Positions 27,188-38,484 of a stretch of 64,000 nucleotides of DNA are shown piece after piece (within the stretch, counting starts at the first letter, position 1; the number at the start of each line of letters is the position of its first letter). Below the pieces are notes generated by a model. That model saw only the letters and a program-made list of their open reading frames with translations, was not told the DNA's origin and made no database searches. Origin of the DNA: Roseiarcus sp963770275 (GTDB lineage Bacteria > Pseudomonadota > Alphaproteobacteria > Rhizobiales > Beijerinckiaceae); assembly GCA_963770275.1 (NCBI GenBank), contig CAVYPD010000020.1, positions 1 through 64,000 of the forward strand. The letters run 5' to 3'. A program made the translations under genes and the position numbers.

Positions 27188-29083
27188 ATGGTCGAGACCC
27201 GGAAACTAGCCGCGATTTTGGCTGCAGACGTCGTCGGCTTTTCGCGTCTCACCGGCGCCGATGAGGACCGCACCCTTGCGCGGCTGAGAAACCTGCGCAG
27301 CGATTTGATCGATCCGACCATCGCCGTTCACAAGGGCCGGGTCGTCAAGCGCACCGGCGACGGCGCGATCATTGAGTTCCGCAGCGTGGTCGATGCGGTG
27401 CGGTGCGCGATCGAAGTGCAGAACGCGATGGCGGAGCGCAACTCGGGCGTCCCGGAGGACCAGCGCATCGAATTCCGCATCGGCGTCCACCTCGGCGACG
27501 TCGTGGAGGAGGACGACGGCGACCTGATGGGCGACGGCGTCAACATTGCGACACGCCTAGAAGGGCTCGCCAAGCCGGGCGCCATCTGTCTCTCGGAGGA
27601 CGCCTATCGGCAGGTCAAGTCGCGGCTCGACATGAATGTCAGCGATCTCGGCCCGACGACCTTGAAAAACATCGCCGAGCCGCTGCGCGTCTATTCGGTC
27701 GAGGTCGGCAAGGCCGCCGCCGCGCCCAAGCCAAAACCGGCGCCGCGAGGCTGGTTCGCGCCGGTCGCCGCCGCGATCGTAGCGCTCATCGTCATGGCGG
27801 GCGCCGCCGCGTGGTATATGACGGCGGGAAAACCCGCTGCGGTCGTTGCGTCTTCGGCGCCTGTGCCGGCGGCGCGCTTCGGCGTGCCGACGGTCGCGGT
27901 CCTGCCGTTCGCCAACGTGACCGGAAATCCGCAATACGACCAGCTCGCCCAGCGCATCGGTCAGAAGACGAGGGACGCCGCCGGCAACGCAGACCATCTG
28001 GCGTATCGTCGGCAACCCGGGAAGCTCCGCGAGCGGGGCAGACCCGATCGAAGCAGGCCGGCAAGTTAAACGCCGACTATGTCGTCACCGGAAACCTGGA
28101 AGCGGGCGGCGACGCGCTGCGGGTGACGTTCAATGTCGATGACGTTCATTCCGGCGCGCGAGTGTGGTCGCAGACGATTTCTCCGATCCTCGAAAGCGCC
28201 GCCCCTGCCAATGAGGCTGAAATAGCCGGACACGCAACGGGCCTGTTGACGGCAGCGATATTCGGATGCCGAGCGCGCCCGCCTTTCATCCGCCGGCGAC
28301 ATCGAGAAAACGACCTGGGGTTGTATCATTCTGGGCTTCGCGACGGACACCAAGCCAGACACAGTAGCGAGCGCTCGCACTTGCCTCGAAGCGGCGGCGA
28401 AAAGTGAGCCCTCCGACCCCAATGTGTGGGAAGCGCTTGCCACCGTCATCCAGCAGCAGAGGATCTGGGGCTGGGGGCTGCCGCCCGAGGACGCGAGCGT
28501 CGACAAGCGCGCCCATCTCGCCGACCGGGTGTTGCAGGCGGCGCTACGCGCCCGCGATCTCGCGGCCTCGGACAGCCGCGCTCAGTTCTCCGTCGCGCAG
28601 GGATACTACGCCACGTGCCAACCGGAGCGCGTTCTGGTGGAGGCGGAAAAAGCGGCGGCGCTTGGTCCCTACGATGCCAACGCGTTGGGAAGCCTCGGGT
28701 TATTTGCGGCGTTTACTGGTCACTGGGATGAAGGGACCGCGCTGGCCGAGAAGGCTATCAAGTTGGCGGGGCCGTCCGCCGCTCCATACTGGTGGTGGCC
28801 GAAGGCGAAGCGAGCCTGGTTCCGCGGCGACTATCCCGAGGCCTATGAGACATTTCAGCGCGCATACATCGAATCGTTCTGGCTATCGCACCTCGATCTC
28901 GCCTATACGCTGCCGTTCCTCGGCCGCGTCGACGAGGCCAAGCAGCATGTCGCTGCGCTCCTCAAAATGTACCCGACGATGACCATCCGCGAAGCCGACG
29001 CATTCTATAAGCTCGTGTGCTTCGACGCCCCTTATCGCGAGAAGATGGCGGGCGCTCTGCGCCAAGCCGGGCTGCCCGAATAG
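27188..29083 (+). CDS. Class III adenylate/guanylate cyclase with TM segment and TPR-like C-terminus, frameshifted
   Basis: The N-terminal cyclase domain (residues 1-180) has the metal-binding LAADVVGFSRLTG, RTGDGAIIEF (Gly-Asp loop), GVHLGDVVEEDDGDLMGDGV (second Asp) and NIATRLEGLAKPG. A single transmembrane helix follows (FAPVAAAIVALIVMAGAAAW), then an extracytoplasmic or TolB-like VAVLPFANVTG region. Frames change near 27975, 28055 and 28275. The C-terminal part DYVVTGNLEAGGDALRVTF, then TPR-like repeats (ALGSLGLFAAFTGHWDEGTA, AYETFQRAYIESF), ends at 29083. This cyclase-TPR layout is abundant in rhizobia. A GGAGG lies 8 bases before ATG 27188. Confidence 0.85.
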
Positions 29084-29207
29084 CGACTGCTTCCCCACCC
29101 ACGACATCCGCAGCGTCCAGAGCGTCCGCTAACGTCGATTCGCGACATTGAATCAGTAGCAACGTCTTTGCGCTTCCGGTCGAAAGCGGCGAGGACGTCG
29201 ACCGTCA

Positions 29208-29975
29208 CTACTTTCGCCCCGGCCCCAGAAACGCCTGGAACGCCGCGTGGGCCTCGGGGGACTTGAGCGCGGCGCTGAAGGCGTGCATCTCGGTCGCCAT
29301 CTGAGCCTTGAGCGCCTCGGGATCGCCGCGCATGAGGCGCCGCGTCGCGAGGAGGGCGGCCCGGGGTTTGGCCGCAAGCGCGGCCGCCTTGACCATCGTA
29401 TGCGCCATCAGCTCGCTCTGAGGCAGGATGGCGTTGATGAGGCCGAGTTCGAGCGCCCGATCGGCGCCGAAGGGCTCGGCGAGCAACAACAGTTCCGAGG
29501 CCCTGGCGCGCCCGAAGCGCTGCGGCGCCAACAGCGAGGACCCGGCCTCGGGAACGAGGCCAAGATTGACGAACGGCATCTGAAACCGCGCCTCGGGCGT
29601 CGCGTAGACGAGATCGCAATGAAAGCAGAGCGTCGTCCCGACGCCGATCGCGAGACCGTCAATCGCCGCGATCAACGGCTTTTCGAACTCGGCGACCTTG
29701 CTGACGAACCGCCAAGCCGGAAATTCGCCGGTCTCATGCAACGCGACGGCGAGAAAATCGGCGATGTCGTTGCCGGCGGTGAACACGCCGCCCTTGCCGC
29801 TGATCACAAGAGCCGCGATTTCGGGATCGCGCTCAGCCGTGTCGAAGGCTTCGATCAGCGCTTCGTACATTGCGCCAGTGATTGCGTTCTTCTTCTGCGG
29901 CCGCGCGAAGGCCGCCGACATGACCGCGCCCTCGCGGCTGACCTCGATGTCTTTCGTCAATGTGTCTTGGGTCAT
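29208..29975 (-). CDS. Enoyl-CoA hydratase/isomerase family protein
   Basis: An intact 255-residue crotonase-fold protein. The CoA-binding and oxyanion-hole segments are LVISGKGGVFTAGNDIADFL and IAAIDGLAIGVGTTLCFHCD. The position of the second catalytic Glu is in NLGLVPEAGSSLLAPQRFG (Glu present). It acts in beta-oxidation or on a related acyl-CoA. Its ATG overlaps the stop of the upstream acyl-CoA dehydrogenase by four bases (ATGA), so the two are translationally coupled. Confidence 0.88.
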   Translation of the reverse strand: MTQDTLTKDIEVSREGAVMSAAFARPQKKNAITGAMYEALIEAFDTAERDPEIAALVISGKGGVFTAGNDIADFLAVALHETGEFPAWRFVSKVAEFEKPLIAAIDGLAIGVGTTLCFHCDLVYATPEARFQMPFVNLGLVPEAGSSLLAPQRFGRARASELLLLAEPFGADRALELGLINAILPQSELMAHTMVKAAALAAKPRAALLATRRLMRGDPEALKAQMATEMHAFSAALKSPEAHAAFQAFLGPGRK

Positions 29976-31763
29976 GCGCTCTCCGCCAGGATCGCTTCGT
30001 AAGGTTCGAGCGGCATGGCCCCCGAGGCGACGGCGCGCGCGAGACCGGGCGCGGCTGTCGCGAGTTTTTCGGCAAAAAAACGAGCAAGCCCGACACGGCC
30101 AAGCTCTGTCTTATTGCCGCTCTCCGCCAGCGTCTCGGCGGCGAGGCCGGCTTTGGCCAGGCACGCCCCGCCAAGCGTGAGTCCGAACAGGCGAAGATAC
30201 TGCGACGCGCCGGCGAGCGCCGAATTCTGGTCGGTCGCGAGCCAGTCGAGCATCAGCCGCGTCGAGTCTTCGAGCGCGTCTGAAGCCTCGGCGAGCCGTT
30301 CCGCCGTCGCGCCGAAGCCTGCGCCGCCGCGGCCGGCGACGTCGCTCGCCACCTGCCGGATCTGAGCAATCTCGTTGCGGACGGTTTCGCCGCCGGCCAG
30401 CGGCAGCTTGCGCTGCACGAGGTCGATCGCGTGGATGCCGTTCGCGCCTTCGTAGATCGCCGCGATGCGGGAATCGCGCATGTGCTGGGCCGCCCCAGTC
30501 TCCTCGATGAATCCCATGCCGCCATGGACCTGGACGCCGATCGATGTCGTCTCGTCGCCGATGTCGGTCGAGAACGCCTTGGCGATGGGGGTGAGCAACG
30601 CCGCGCGGTTGGCGGCGGCCGTTCGTTCGGCCTCGGTCGGCGGCGTGGTCGGCAAGGTCGAGCGAAACGCCGGTCAGGTGGCAGATCCCGCGCGCGGCGT
30701 GGACGTTGGCCTTCATCGTCATCAGCATGCGCTGCACGTCAGGACGCTCGATGATCGGGGCCATGCCTTCGCCCTCTTTGGCGCCGCGGCCTTGCCGGCG
30801 CTCGCGGGCATAAGCCAACGCCTGCTGATAGGCGCGGTCGCCGATGGCCACCCCCTGCGTGCCGACAGCGAGCCGCGCGGCGTTCATCATCACGAACATG
30901 GCGGCGAGGCCGCGGTTCTCCTCACCCACCAGCCAGGCCTTCGCGCCCTCGTTGTCGCCATAGACCATGACGCAAGTCGGGGAGCCGTGGATGCCGAGCT
31001 TGTGCTCGATTCCCGCGCAGCGCAGGTCGTTGCGTTGGCCGAGCGATCCATCGGCGTTGACGAGGAATTTCGGCGAAAGAAACAGCGAAAGGCCGCGCGT
31101 CCCCGCCGGCGCGCCCGGCAGTCGGGCGAGAACGAAATGGACGATATTCTCGGCGAGATCATGCTCGCCATAGGTGATGAAGATCTTCTGGCCGAACAGC
31201 CGATACGATCCGTCCTCGGCGCGTTCCGCCCGGGTTCGCACGGCGCTCAGATCAGAGCCTGCCTGAGACTCGGTCAGATTCATGGTGCCGCTCCACCGCC
31301 CGCTGACCATTGGCGGGAGATAGATGTCGGTGAGTTCGCGCGAGCCATGCGCCTTCAAGGCGCCGATGGCGCCCTCGGTCAGGAGCGGGCAGAGCGCGAA
31401 GGCCATCGAGGCGCCGTTCCAGATTTCGGTGCAGGCGACGTTGACGAGATGCGGCAGGCCCATGCCGCCGAACTCGGCCGGCGCCGAGACGCCGTTCCAG
31501 CCGGCCTCCGCCCAGCGCCGATAGACGTCGGCGAAGCCGGGGGCCGCTGTCACAACCCCGTTTTCATATTTCGCGCCGGAAAGATCGCCGGCGCGGTTGA
31601 GCGGCGCGATTTCCGCCGTGGCGAAGCGGCCGGCTTCTCCGATAACGGAGGATACAGCGTCCCAATCGAGTTCGCCCAGGAGCCCCCGTTCAACGAGAGC
31701 GGGGAAATCGGCGACCGCGTTCAGCGAAAAAAGGATGTCGGCCGCCGGCGAACGATAAGGCAT
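29972..31763 (-). CDS. Acyl-CoA dehydrogenase of the long (about 596-residue) type, one frameshift
   Basis: A FAD-dependent acyl-CoA dehydrogenase with the extended C-terminal domain (acetyl-CoA dehydrogenase-like, as in the DmdC/FadE group). Blocks visible: GGMGLPHLVNVACTEIW, MNLTESQAGSDLSAVRTRAE, ITYGEHDLAENIVHFVLARL, KLGIHGSPTCVMVYGD and VGTQGVAIGDRAYQQALAYA. The frame shifts by one base near 30650 (LADHA to PPTEAERTAAANRAALL). The next frame gives QVHGGMGFIEETG and the catalytic-loop region RIAAIYEGANGIHAIDLV. Corrected length is 596 residues. The start ATG 31763 has GGAG upstream. It pairs with the hydratase gene. Confidence 0.88.
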
Positions 31764-31908
31764 CTCTCGGCTCCTCCCTATCGTCAGCGCGCGGGCCGAT
31801 CGGGTTGCGGCCCAACGGGTCCCGGCGTTGACCATGTCGGTTGCCGCGGCGGGGACAAAAGAGCTTATGTACAGTCGGGTTCGCGCGCAATGCGAACCGT
31901 GAGGAGAG

Positions 31909-32899
31909 ATGGCGCTCAACCGCAAAATTACCCGCCTTGCAGAGCCAAGCCCTCAGGCGATCGCCGACGCGGGCGCGTGCCTTCGCGCGGGAGGCCTCGT
32001 CGCCATGCCGACTGAGACTGTGTACGGCCTTGCTGCGGACGCGACTTCCGACACGGCGGTCGCGGGGATCTACGCCGCCAAGGAGCGGCCGGCCATCAAC
32101 CCGCTCATCTCCCATGTCCTGAACGTCGAGGCGGCGAGAGAGCACGCGACCTTTGGTCCGGAGGCCGAAATGCTGGCCCGGGCGTTCTGGCCCGGCCCGC
32201 TCACGCTGGTCTTGCCCGTGGCTTCGATCTGCCGGATCAGCCTCTTGGCGCGCGCCGGCCTTGACACTGTTGCGGTTCGCTCGCCGTCGCACGATGTGGC
32301 TCGCGCGCTCATTGACGCGGCTGGCGTTCCCCTCGCGGCGCCATCGGCCAATCGATCCGGCGCGGTGAGCCCGACGACCGCGGCTCACGTCGTCGCCGAT
32401 CTCGAAGGCAGGGTCGACTGGATCCTCGATGGAGGGCCTTGTCGCCATGGCCTCGAGTCGACGATCGTCGCCTGTCTGCGCCGGTCGGCCCCAGTTGCTG
32501 CGTCCGGGCGCAATAACACGGGAGGCGATCGAATCGGTGCTCGGTTCGCCAATCGACTCGACGAGCCGGGCGCGAACCGCGCCGAATGCGCCCGGACAAT
32601 TGGCGTCGCACTATGCGCCCAAGGCTGAGCTTCGACTCGGCGCCGCAGATGCCTCAGCGGATGAAGCCGCGCTTGATTTTGGCGACTCGCTGAAACGCGG
32701 CGCGACAAGCGCGCGCCTCGATCTTTCGCCGTCCGGAGACCTCCTTGAGGCTGCGTCTCATTTGTTTTCCTATTTGCGCGCGTTGGACGCCTCCGGCGCG
32801 GCGCGGATCGCGGTCGCGCCGATCCCCGAGCATGGGCTTGGCGCGGCGATCAATGATCGGCTCCGTCGCGCGGCCGCGCCCCGGAACGTTCCGACTTGA
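31909..32899 (+). CDS. L-threonylcarbamoyladenylate synthase, Sua5 type, one frameshift
   Basis: Makes threonylcarbamoyl-AMP for the tRNA t6A modification. The YrdC core is clear: GGLVAMPTETVYGLAADATS, IYAAKERPAINPLISHV, ARAFWPGPLTLVLP, AAPSANRSGAVSPTTA and ILDGGPCRHGLESTIV. The frame shifts at about 32485 (one extra base). The next frame continues GRPQLLRPGAITREAIESVL, then the Sua5 C-terminal domain APNAPGQLASHYAPKAELRL, to a stop at 32897-32899. Corrected length is about 329 residues. The pathway is normally essential, which argues that the indel is a sequencing error. Confidence 0.9.
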
Positions 32900-33008
32900 A
32901 GATGGTCGCCCATCACCCTGCGGGCTCCGAGGCTGCCTCGCGAAATGCTAAGGAATTTGCGCGCCGCATGACGTCGGCGGAGCTGAGCGGCGACCGATCG
33001 TTGGAATC

Positions 33009-33914
33009 ATGAACTCAGGGCTTAGCTGGGACGAATTTCGACTGGTCAAGTCAGTCGCGGAAGCCCGTTCGTTGGTTGGCGCGGCCGAGATTCTCGGCGT
33101 CAATCATTCGACGGTGTTTCGGCGCTTGGCTGCGGTGGAGGCGGCGGTCGGCGCGCGTCTTTTCGAGCGCGCCCGCTCTGGATACGAGCCGACGGCGGCG
33201 GGCGAGGAAATGATCGCGCTAGCGACCACGATGGCCGAGTCGGTCCAGGAATTCGAGCGTCGGGTGGCGGGCCGGGACGTCAAGCCGACGGGTGAGCTCA
33301 CGGTCACGACCCCCGAAGCGATCGGCCAGCATTTCATGCCAACGATCGTCGCCCAGTTTCAAACTCAGAACCCGGGTGTGGTGGTCGAACTTATCCTGTC
33401 AGACCAGCCGCTCAACCTCTCTCGTCGCGATGCCGATATCGCAATTCGCATGACCAACGATCCGCCGGAAACGCTGGTTGGAAGGAGAATTTGCACCGGA
33501 CGGTGGGGAGTCTACTGCCGACGCGACTTGACTGCGGAGCTCGGCTCCGAGGCCGGTTCGGTCGCGTTTATCGGACTTGGCGACAATTTCGGACCGGCGC
33601 CGGCCCGCCGGTGGATTGAGACCAACATATCTCCGGGGCGACTGGTCGCGAAAGCCAACTCGGCGCATTGCATGCTCCAGCTGGCGCTTCAGGGCTTTGG
33701 GGCGACATTGCTGCCCTGCTTCCTTGGCGATCGCTGCCCGGACTTGGTGCGCCTCAGCTATTTGCTGCCGGAACTCGACATGGGCTTATGGATGCTGACC
33801 CATTCCGATCTTCGCCGCTCGGCGCGTGTGCGCGCCTTCATGGATTTCGCCGGGGCGGAGCTTACGAAACAACGGCGCGCGATCGAGGGGGAGGAAACTG
33901 GGGAAACGGAATGA
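33009..33914 (+). CDS. LysR-family transcriptional regulator
   Basis: Intact, 301 residues. The winged helix-turn-helix (residues 6-66) includes EFRLVKSVAEARSLVGAAEI and STVFRRLAAVEAAVGARLFE. The rest is a substrate-binding domain (LTVTTPEAIGQHFMPTIVAQ, RRDADIAIRMTNDP). It follows sua5 and converges on a quinone-reductase-like gene 33 bp downstream. LysR proteins often act on a divergent neighbour, but none is present, so its target is unclear; the catabolic cluster at 34-44 kb is one candidate. Confidence 0.85.
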   Translation: MNSGLSWDEFRLVKSVAEARSLVGAAEILGVNHSTVFRRLAAVEAAVGARLFERARSGYEPTAAGEEMIALATTMAESVQEFERRVAGRDVKPTGELTVTTPEAIGQHFMPTIVAQFQTQNPGVVVELILSDQPLNLSRRDADIAIRMTNDPPETLVGRRICTGRWGVYCRRDLTAELGSEAGSVAFIGLGDNFGPAPARRWIETNISPGRLVAKANSAHCMLQLALQGFGATLLPCFLGDRCPDLVRLSYLLPELDMGLWMLTHSDLRRSARVRAFMDFAGAELTKQRRAIEGEETGETE

Positions 33915-33946
33915 CGGCGCTCAGCTGGCGTTCTCAATCGTCTGGG

Positions 33947-34531
33947 TCACCAGTTCGAAAATCGCGCCTCGATCGTTCTGAGGAAAGCTAGACGGCGCTC
34001 GGGCGTCGAATGATTCATGTCGTGGTGGGCGAGATAATCGCAGCGGGCGCCGGGCGCGCAGATCCGACGCATGGACCGCGTCAAGAAGCGGCGCGGCGGA
34101 TCGCCCATCATGAACGTCAGCCATCGCCCGCCGCCATAGGTGCAAACGACGCCAAGACGCTTGATGTTGTGAAGACAGGGATTGTAGGAGCCGTCCTCGC
34201 CCAGAGTGAAGCTGACGCCGGGCAGAAAAACCTTGTCGATGAATCCCTTGAGGATTGCCGGAAATCCCATGTTCCAGACCGGGAACGAAAACACGAGCGC
34301 TTCGGCGGCCAGGAGACGGTCCACGTAAGGGGCGACATGGCGACGGTTCACCGCCGTGTTGTGGTAGTCGATCCGATCCTGCCGCGACATCACCGGATCG
34401 AAGCCTTCCGCGTTGAGATCGCAATCGTCGACCTCGTGCCCCTTTTCACGCAAGACCTCGACGACCTTCGCGTGCAGGGCGGCGGCGAAACTCGTCTCGA
34501 CCGGATGGGCGAACAGAACTAGGACGCGCAA
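33947..34531 (-). CDS. Flavodoxin-fold NAD(P)H-dependent oxidoreductase
   Basis: 194 residues with a flavodoxin-like/quinone-reductase fold: LVLFAHPVETSFAAALH (phosphate loop of FMN), ALVFSFPVWNMGFPAILKGF followed by IDKVFLPGVSF, and VVCTYGGGRWLTF. These match the NAD(P)H dehydrogenase (quinone) / KefF-MdaB group. The start is TTG at 34531 (LRVLVLF), seven bases after the upstream FAD-oxidase stop, so it is the third gene of the amidohydrolase-oxidase operon. It may regenerate reduced flavin or remove quinones made there; the substrate is unknown. Confidence 0.82.
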   Translation of the reverse strand: MRVLVLFAHPVETSFAAALHAKVVEVLREKGHEVDDCDLNAEGFDPVMSRQDRIDYHNTAVNRRHVAPYVDRLLAAEALVFSFPVWNMGFPAILKGFIDKVFLPGVSFTLGEDGSYNPCLHNIKRLGVVCTYGGGRWLTFMMGDPPRRFLTRSMRRICAPGARCDYLAHHDMNHSTPERRLAFLRTIEARFSNW

Positions 34532-34537
34532 CGCTGC

Positions 34538-35969
34538 TCAGCTCTGCGCCGCGCGCGCACGCGCCTCGAGGCCCGGGAAAAGGAAGTTTCTGCCGGCGGA
34601 AAAATCAAATTCCGGATTCTCCCAGGCGATCATTTTGCCCGGATTGAGCAGCCCCAGCGGATCGGTCTCGCGCTTGAACGCGAGCTGGATCGCGTCGGTC
34701 TGTTTCATGCCGCCCTCCTCGAGGGTGTAGCGGTGAGGGTTGAAGATCATCGCGCCCATCGCCTCGTGTTCGGCGATGATCTCGTTGAGCCGCGCTTCGG
34801 TCGTGAATCGCACCAGCGGCAGGCCCGCGAACCCTATCCGTCCGTTGAAGCGGATGACCTCGAGATGCCCTCGGACCTCATCGCCGTAGCGATCGTGGAT
34901 TCGCTTGATCACACCGAGCGCGCCCTCCGCGGGATAGCGGACCTGCAGGTAAGTGATGGCGGGATCGACTCGCAACGCGCGCAGCGTGGTGTGATTCCAG
35001 GTCAGTTCGTAATTGGGCGGCAAGCCGGCTAGCGTCTCGGGGGCCGCGCGGCTCGAGTCGAGCAGAATACGCGCATCTTCGTAGGGCCGGGTAAAGGCTT
35101 CAAAAGCGTCGAGCGCATGGGGAGCGATCATCAGGATGACGACGCTGTCGCCTTGCGGGGATGAGCGCGCGGTGGCGCAGAAAATAATCGTGCGGCGTCG
35201 GTCCCGCGACCACCGTGACAAGTTTCTTCAGGATTCCGTCCTGCTCGCCGAGCGCCAATGCGTAGGCCGTCGCCGCGTCGAAAGTGTCGAACCCGACAAT
35301 GACGTTGACCCAATCGTAATGCGCCGTGAGCGGCATCTCGACTTCGGTTATGATCCCGTTCGTCCCGTAGGCATGCACGGCTTTGTGCAGATCCTCCCCC
35401 GTCAATTCGAGCGTGCGCGGTTCCGCCTCGAGCGTCATGATGCGCAGTCGCAACACGTTGCCGAAATCGCGCAAGCCTCCCCAGGTGATCGAGCCGACGC
35501 CTCCGGACCCGCCGGCGACGAAGCCGCCGACTGACGCGGTTCCGCGCGTCGAGGGGAACATTCGCAATTCCTGTCCCGACGCCTCGCACGCTTTGTCGAC
35601 GTCAATCAGTAGCGCGCCTGGCTCGCAGATGACGCGGCCTCGCTCGATCGACCGGATTGTGTTCATCTCGGCGAGGTTCAAAAGCACGCCGCCCATAAGC
35701 GGCATAGCCTGGCCATAATTGCCGGTCCCCGCGCCGCGCGGAGTAACCGGAATCCCAAGCTTATAGGCGGCCGCGAGGACGGTCCGGACTTCCGATTCGC
35801 TTGTCGGGGAAACGACAACGTCAGCGGTGACCGCTTCGAGCTCGCGTTTCAGCACAGGCGAATACCAGAAGAAATCGCGACTCTTCTGCTTGACCAGGAT
35901 GGGATTGTCCTCCCACTTGATCGAACCAATCTCGGCGCGCAGCGCTGCGATGTCATAAGTCCCGCTCAT
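34538..35969 (-). CDS. FAD-linked oxidase (GlcD/VAO type), one frameshift
   Basis: A VAO-fold flavoprotein: VVVSPTSESEVRTVLAAAYK, PVTPRGAGTGNYGQAMPLMG (pyrophosphate loop), ICEPGALLIDVDKACEASGQ, and SVGGFVAGGSGGVGSITWGG. A run of four C near 35157 in the coding strand should be three: RALIP then changes frame, and the corrected reading is QGDSVVILMIAPHALDAFEA. The C-terminus HDRYGDEVRGHLEVIRF and LLNPGKMIAWENPEFDF is typical of FAD_oxidase_C. Corrected length is about 476 residues. Its ATG overlaps the amidohydrolase stop (ATGA). Likely oxidises a hydroxy acid or related product of that enzyme. Confidence 0.85.
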
Positions 35970-37282
35970 GTCGACAGACCCTCGAGACCATCGAGTTCGG
36001 CGTAACTGGGCGGCTTGGCGTTCGAGGCTTCGCCCTTCCGCAGTACGATCCGATCGGACTGCGGACGCGACAGAAGCTCCGGGAAGTCACGCGCTTGCGT
36101 CAGGATCATGTCGGCAGGGCCACCGGGGCGGAGGCGTCCCAGAGCGAGCCCCATCGCGCGCGCCGGCGCCGAATTGACCGCCTCCGCCCAGTCGGCGAAC
36201 GGGTAGTCGAGGTGCAGGATCCGAACGCCCTCGCGCCACACTTCCATCATGTCTTGGTCCCCGTACGGGTAGAACGGATCGCGGGTGTTGTCGCTCGCGA
36301 TCATGACGTTGACGCCGGCGTGCTTCAGTTCTTGCAACGCAGTGACGCCGCGCCATCGCGGTGTGCGGCCGGCCTGGCGATCCTGAAGGAACATGTTGCA
36401 CATCGGCAGGGACACGACGCTAAGCCCCGCACGCGCGACCGCGTCGATGGTCCTTCGCCGCTCGTCATCATCCTGCAACGCGAGCGAGCAGCAGTGGCCG
36501 ACCAGGATGGGGCGCTGAAAGCGGCGCTCGATCGCCATGTCGGCGATGACCTTGAGAGAGCGAGCTGCGGGATCGGAGCTTTCGTCGACGTGGAAGTCGA
36601 GTTCCCAGCCCTTGCGCTCGGCGAGGTCGAAGAGCACGGCGATCTTTTGATGCAGCTCGGGGACCATGCGGGTGGCGGCGCCAAGGATTCCGGACCCATG
36701 AGCGTCGAGCGTCGCTTCGACGTCGGCCATATGCGAGACGTCCGACGCAAGCTCGATGGCGAACAGAGGCGACGCCTGGAGGTCGATCCTGCCGCGCCAA
36801 CGCTCTCGCGCCTCGGCCAGGACGGGCCAACTGATTCGCGTCTGCGGCCCGACGCTGTCGATATGGGTGCGGATGGCCCCCGTCCCGTGCGCAAAGGCGC
36901 AGCGCAGGCTGAACTCCATCCGCGCTGCGACGTCGGCCGCGGTCCAGTTGGCCGAACGGTCCTCGACCGTCGCCGCAAGCGCGCTCTCGAAATCGCCGAC
37001 CGGGTTTCGCTTCCGCCGCCAGATGTGGCCCTTGTCGAGATGGGTGTGGACGTCCACGAAGAGCGGCAGCACGATGCTCCCCAACATTGCGACGTCTGGC
37101 GCTGCGCCGAAGTCGTCGACGCCGGCAGGGACGATCTTCGCTATGACGCCCTCGTCAACGAGGATGTCGACGATCGCGAAACCGTCAAAGTCAAGCGGCC
37201 CGACTGGCTCCGGTAGGGAACGGCCGAGTACACGCGCCCGCCTCAACGCGTAGCGTCTGGCGGCGGGGAGGGCGAATGTCAT
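35966..37282 (-). CDS. Amidohydrolase, cytosine-deaminase-like
   Basis: Intact, 438 residues. Metal-site motifs of the cytosine deaminase/amidohydrolase_3 group: PLFVDVHTHLDKGHIW (two His), WELDFHVDESSDPAARSL (His, Asp), ILVGHCCSLAL (His), and VMIASDNTRDPFYPYGDQDM (Asp). These fit hydrolytic deamination or ring opening of a cyclic amide or pyrimidine. It heads a three-gene operon with the FAD oxidase and the flavodoxin-fold oxidoreductase. The upstream NMT1-type binding protein, about 90 bp away on the same strand, could deliver its substrate. Confidence 0.85.
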   Translation of the reverse strand: MTFALPAARRYALRRARVLGRSLPEPVGPLDFDGFAIVDILVDEGVIAKIVPAGVDDFGAAPDVAMLGSIVLPLFVDVHTHLDKGHIWRRKRNPVGDFESALAATVEDRSANWTAADVAARMEFSLRCAFAHGTGAIRTHIDSVGPQTRISWPVLAEARERWRGRIDLQASPLFAIELASDVSHMADVEATLDAHGSGILGAATRMVPELHQKIAVLFDLAERKGWELDFHVDESSDPAARSLKVIADMAIERRFQRPILVGHCCSLALQDDDERRRTIDAVARAGLSVVSLPMCNMFLQDRQAGRTPRWRGVTALQELKHAGVNVMIASDNTRDPFYPYGDQDMMEVWREGVRILHLDYPFADWAEAVNSAPARAMGLALGRLRPGGPADMILTQARDFPELLSRPQSDRIVLRKGEASNAKPPSYAELDGLEGLST

Positions 37283-37370
37283 CGGCGATTGGCGCCCGCT
37301 CGAGCGCAGGGGTGAGGAACCACGCGCAACTCTCTCTGGCCGATGTTCGTGCGAAGAATGCGGCGTCCCC

Positions 37371-38371
37371 TCATTTCGGGTGAATGTCGAGGCCCACGCC
37401 CTTGTTCACGAACTGCAGCGTGTAGGCCTTCTTGTAATCGAGACCGGCCTTCTCGACCCCCGCCTTGACCATCGAATCGTAGAAATTCTTGATGCGCTCG
37501 TCGGTCATGGCCCCGACGCCGAGCTTCGTGCGTGTCGCCGGAATCGACCAGACCGTATTCCTTGATTTTGCCGATCGAGAAGGCGATCTGCTCATCCGTC
37601 ATATCCGGATTGTCCTTCTTGATCAGCGCGTTCGCTTTCGAATTGTCGCCGTAAAGATAGTTGTACCAGCCGATCGCGGACGCGTCGACGAACCGCTGGA
37701 CGACGTCCGGATGATCCTTGACCAGATCGGCGCGGGTCTCGATCGTCGTCGCGTAGGTCCCGTAGCCGTTGTCGGCGAGCAGGAAGATGTTGGGCTTGAA
37801 GTGGCCTTCGCGCTCGACGGCGAAGCGGCTCGGAGGTCACGTAGCCTTGCTGAATCGAATGGGTGTCGGCGATGAAGGGCCCGGGGTTGAACGTATAGGG
37901 CCTGACGATTTCCTCCTTGAAACCGAAGGCCGACGTCATCCACTGATAGAAAGTGACAAGCGCTTCCTTGCCGACGAAAGCCGTCGTCGCCTTCGGCAGG
38001 TCCGCCCATGTGTCGAGGCCGACGCCGGGGTGCGACATGAACATTTGTGGATCCTTTTGGAAATCCGCGGCGACCACGACGATCGGGACGTCGCGGGCGA
38101 CCGCGTCGAAGGCCAGCAACAGATTGCCGCCCATGTAGAAATCCAACCGTCCGGCCGCCAGCAGGAGCTCGTTGTTGGCCTGCGGCCCGCCCTGGACGAT
38201 CGTGACGTCGAGACCGTATTTCGCATAAGTGCCGTCGGCGACCGCCTGATAATATCCGCCGTGCTCGGCTTCGGCGAGCCAGTTGGTGCCGAACGAAACC
38301 TTGTCGGCCGCCAGCGCGGACGACGCGAGCAGGCAAAGTCCAAACGCCAGGCGAGGCTGAAGGAATTTCAT
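37371..38371 (-). CDS. NMT1/THI5-type ABC transporter substrate-binding protein, frameshifted
   Basis: A periplasmic binding protein with a signal peptide (LAFGLCLLASSALAADK) and the NMT1-like start VSFGTNWLAEAEHGGYYQAV. Then LDVTIVQGGPQANNELLLAA and DIGF-type YMGGNLLLAFDAV. Frames change at about 37838 and 37535; the tail reads AMTDERIKNFYDSMVKAGVE and ends GVGLDIHPK. Corrected length is about 332 residues. Relatives bind thiamine-precursor pyrimidines, riboflavin, or nitrate and sulfonates. No permease or ATPase gene is adjacent, so it is orphaned within this window. Confidence 0.8.
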
Positions 38372-38484
38372 TGTTTGATCCCGTCTCGAGTTGCCGTATC
38401 GACGCTTGCAACTTGGGCGCCATTGAGGGTCTGAGGCAGGGGCGCCAGGCGCTCCAATAGCGGGTTGCTGGAGGCTTTCGCAAG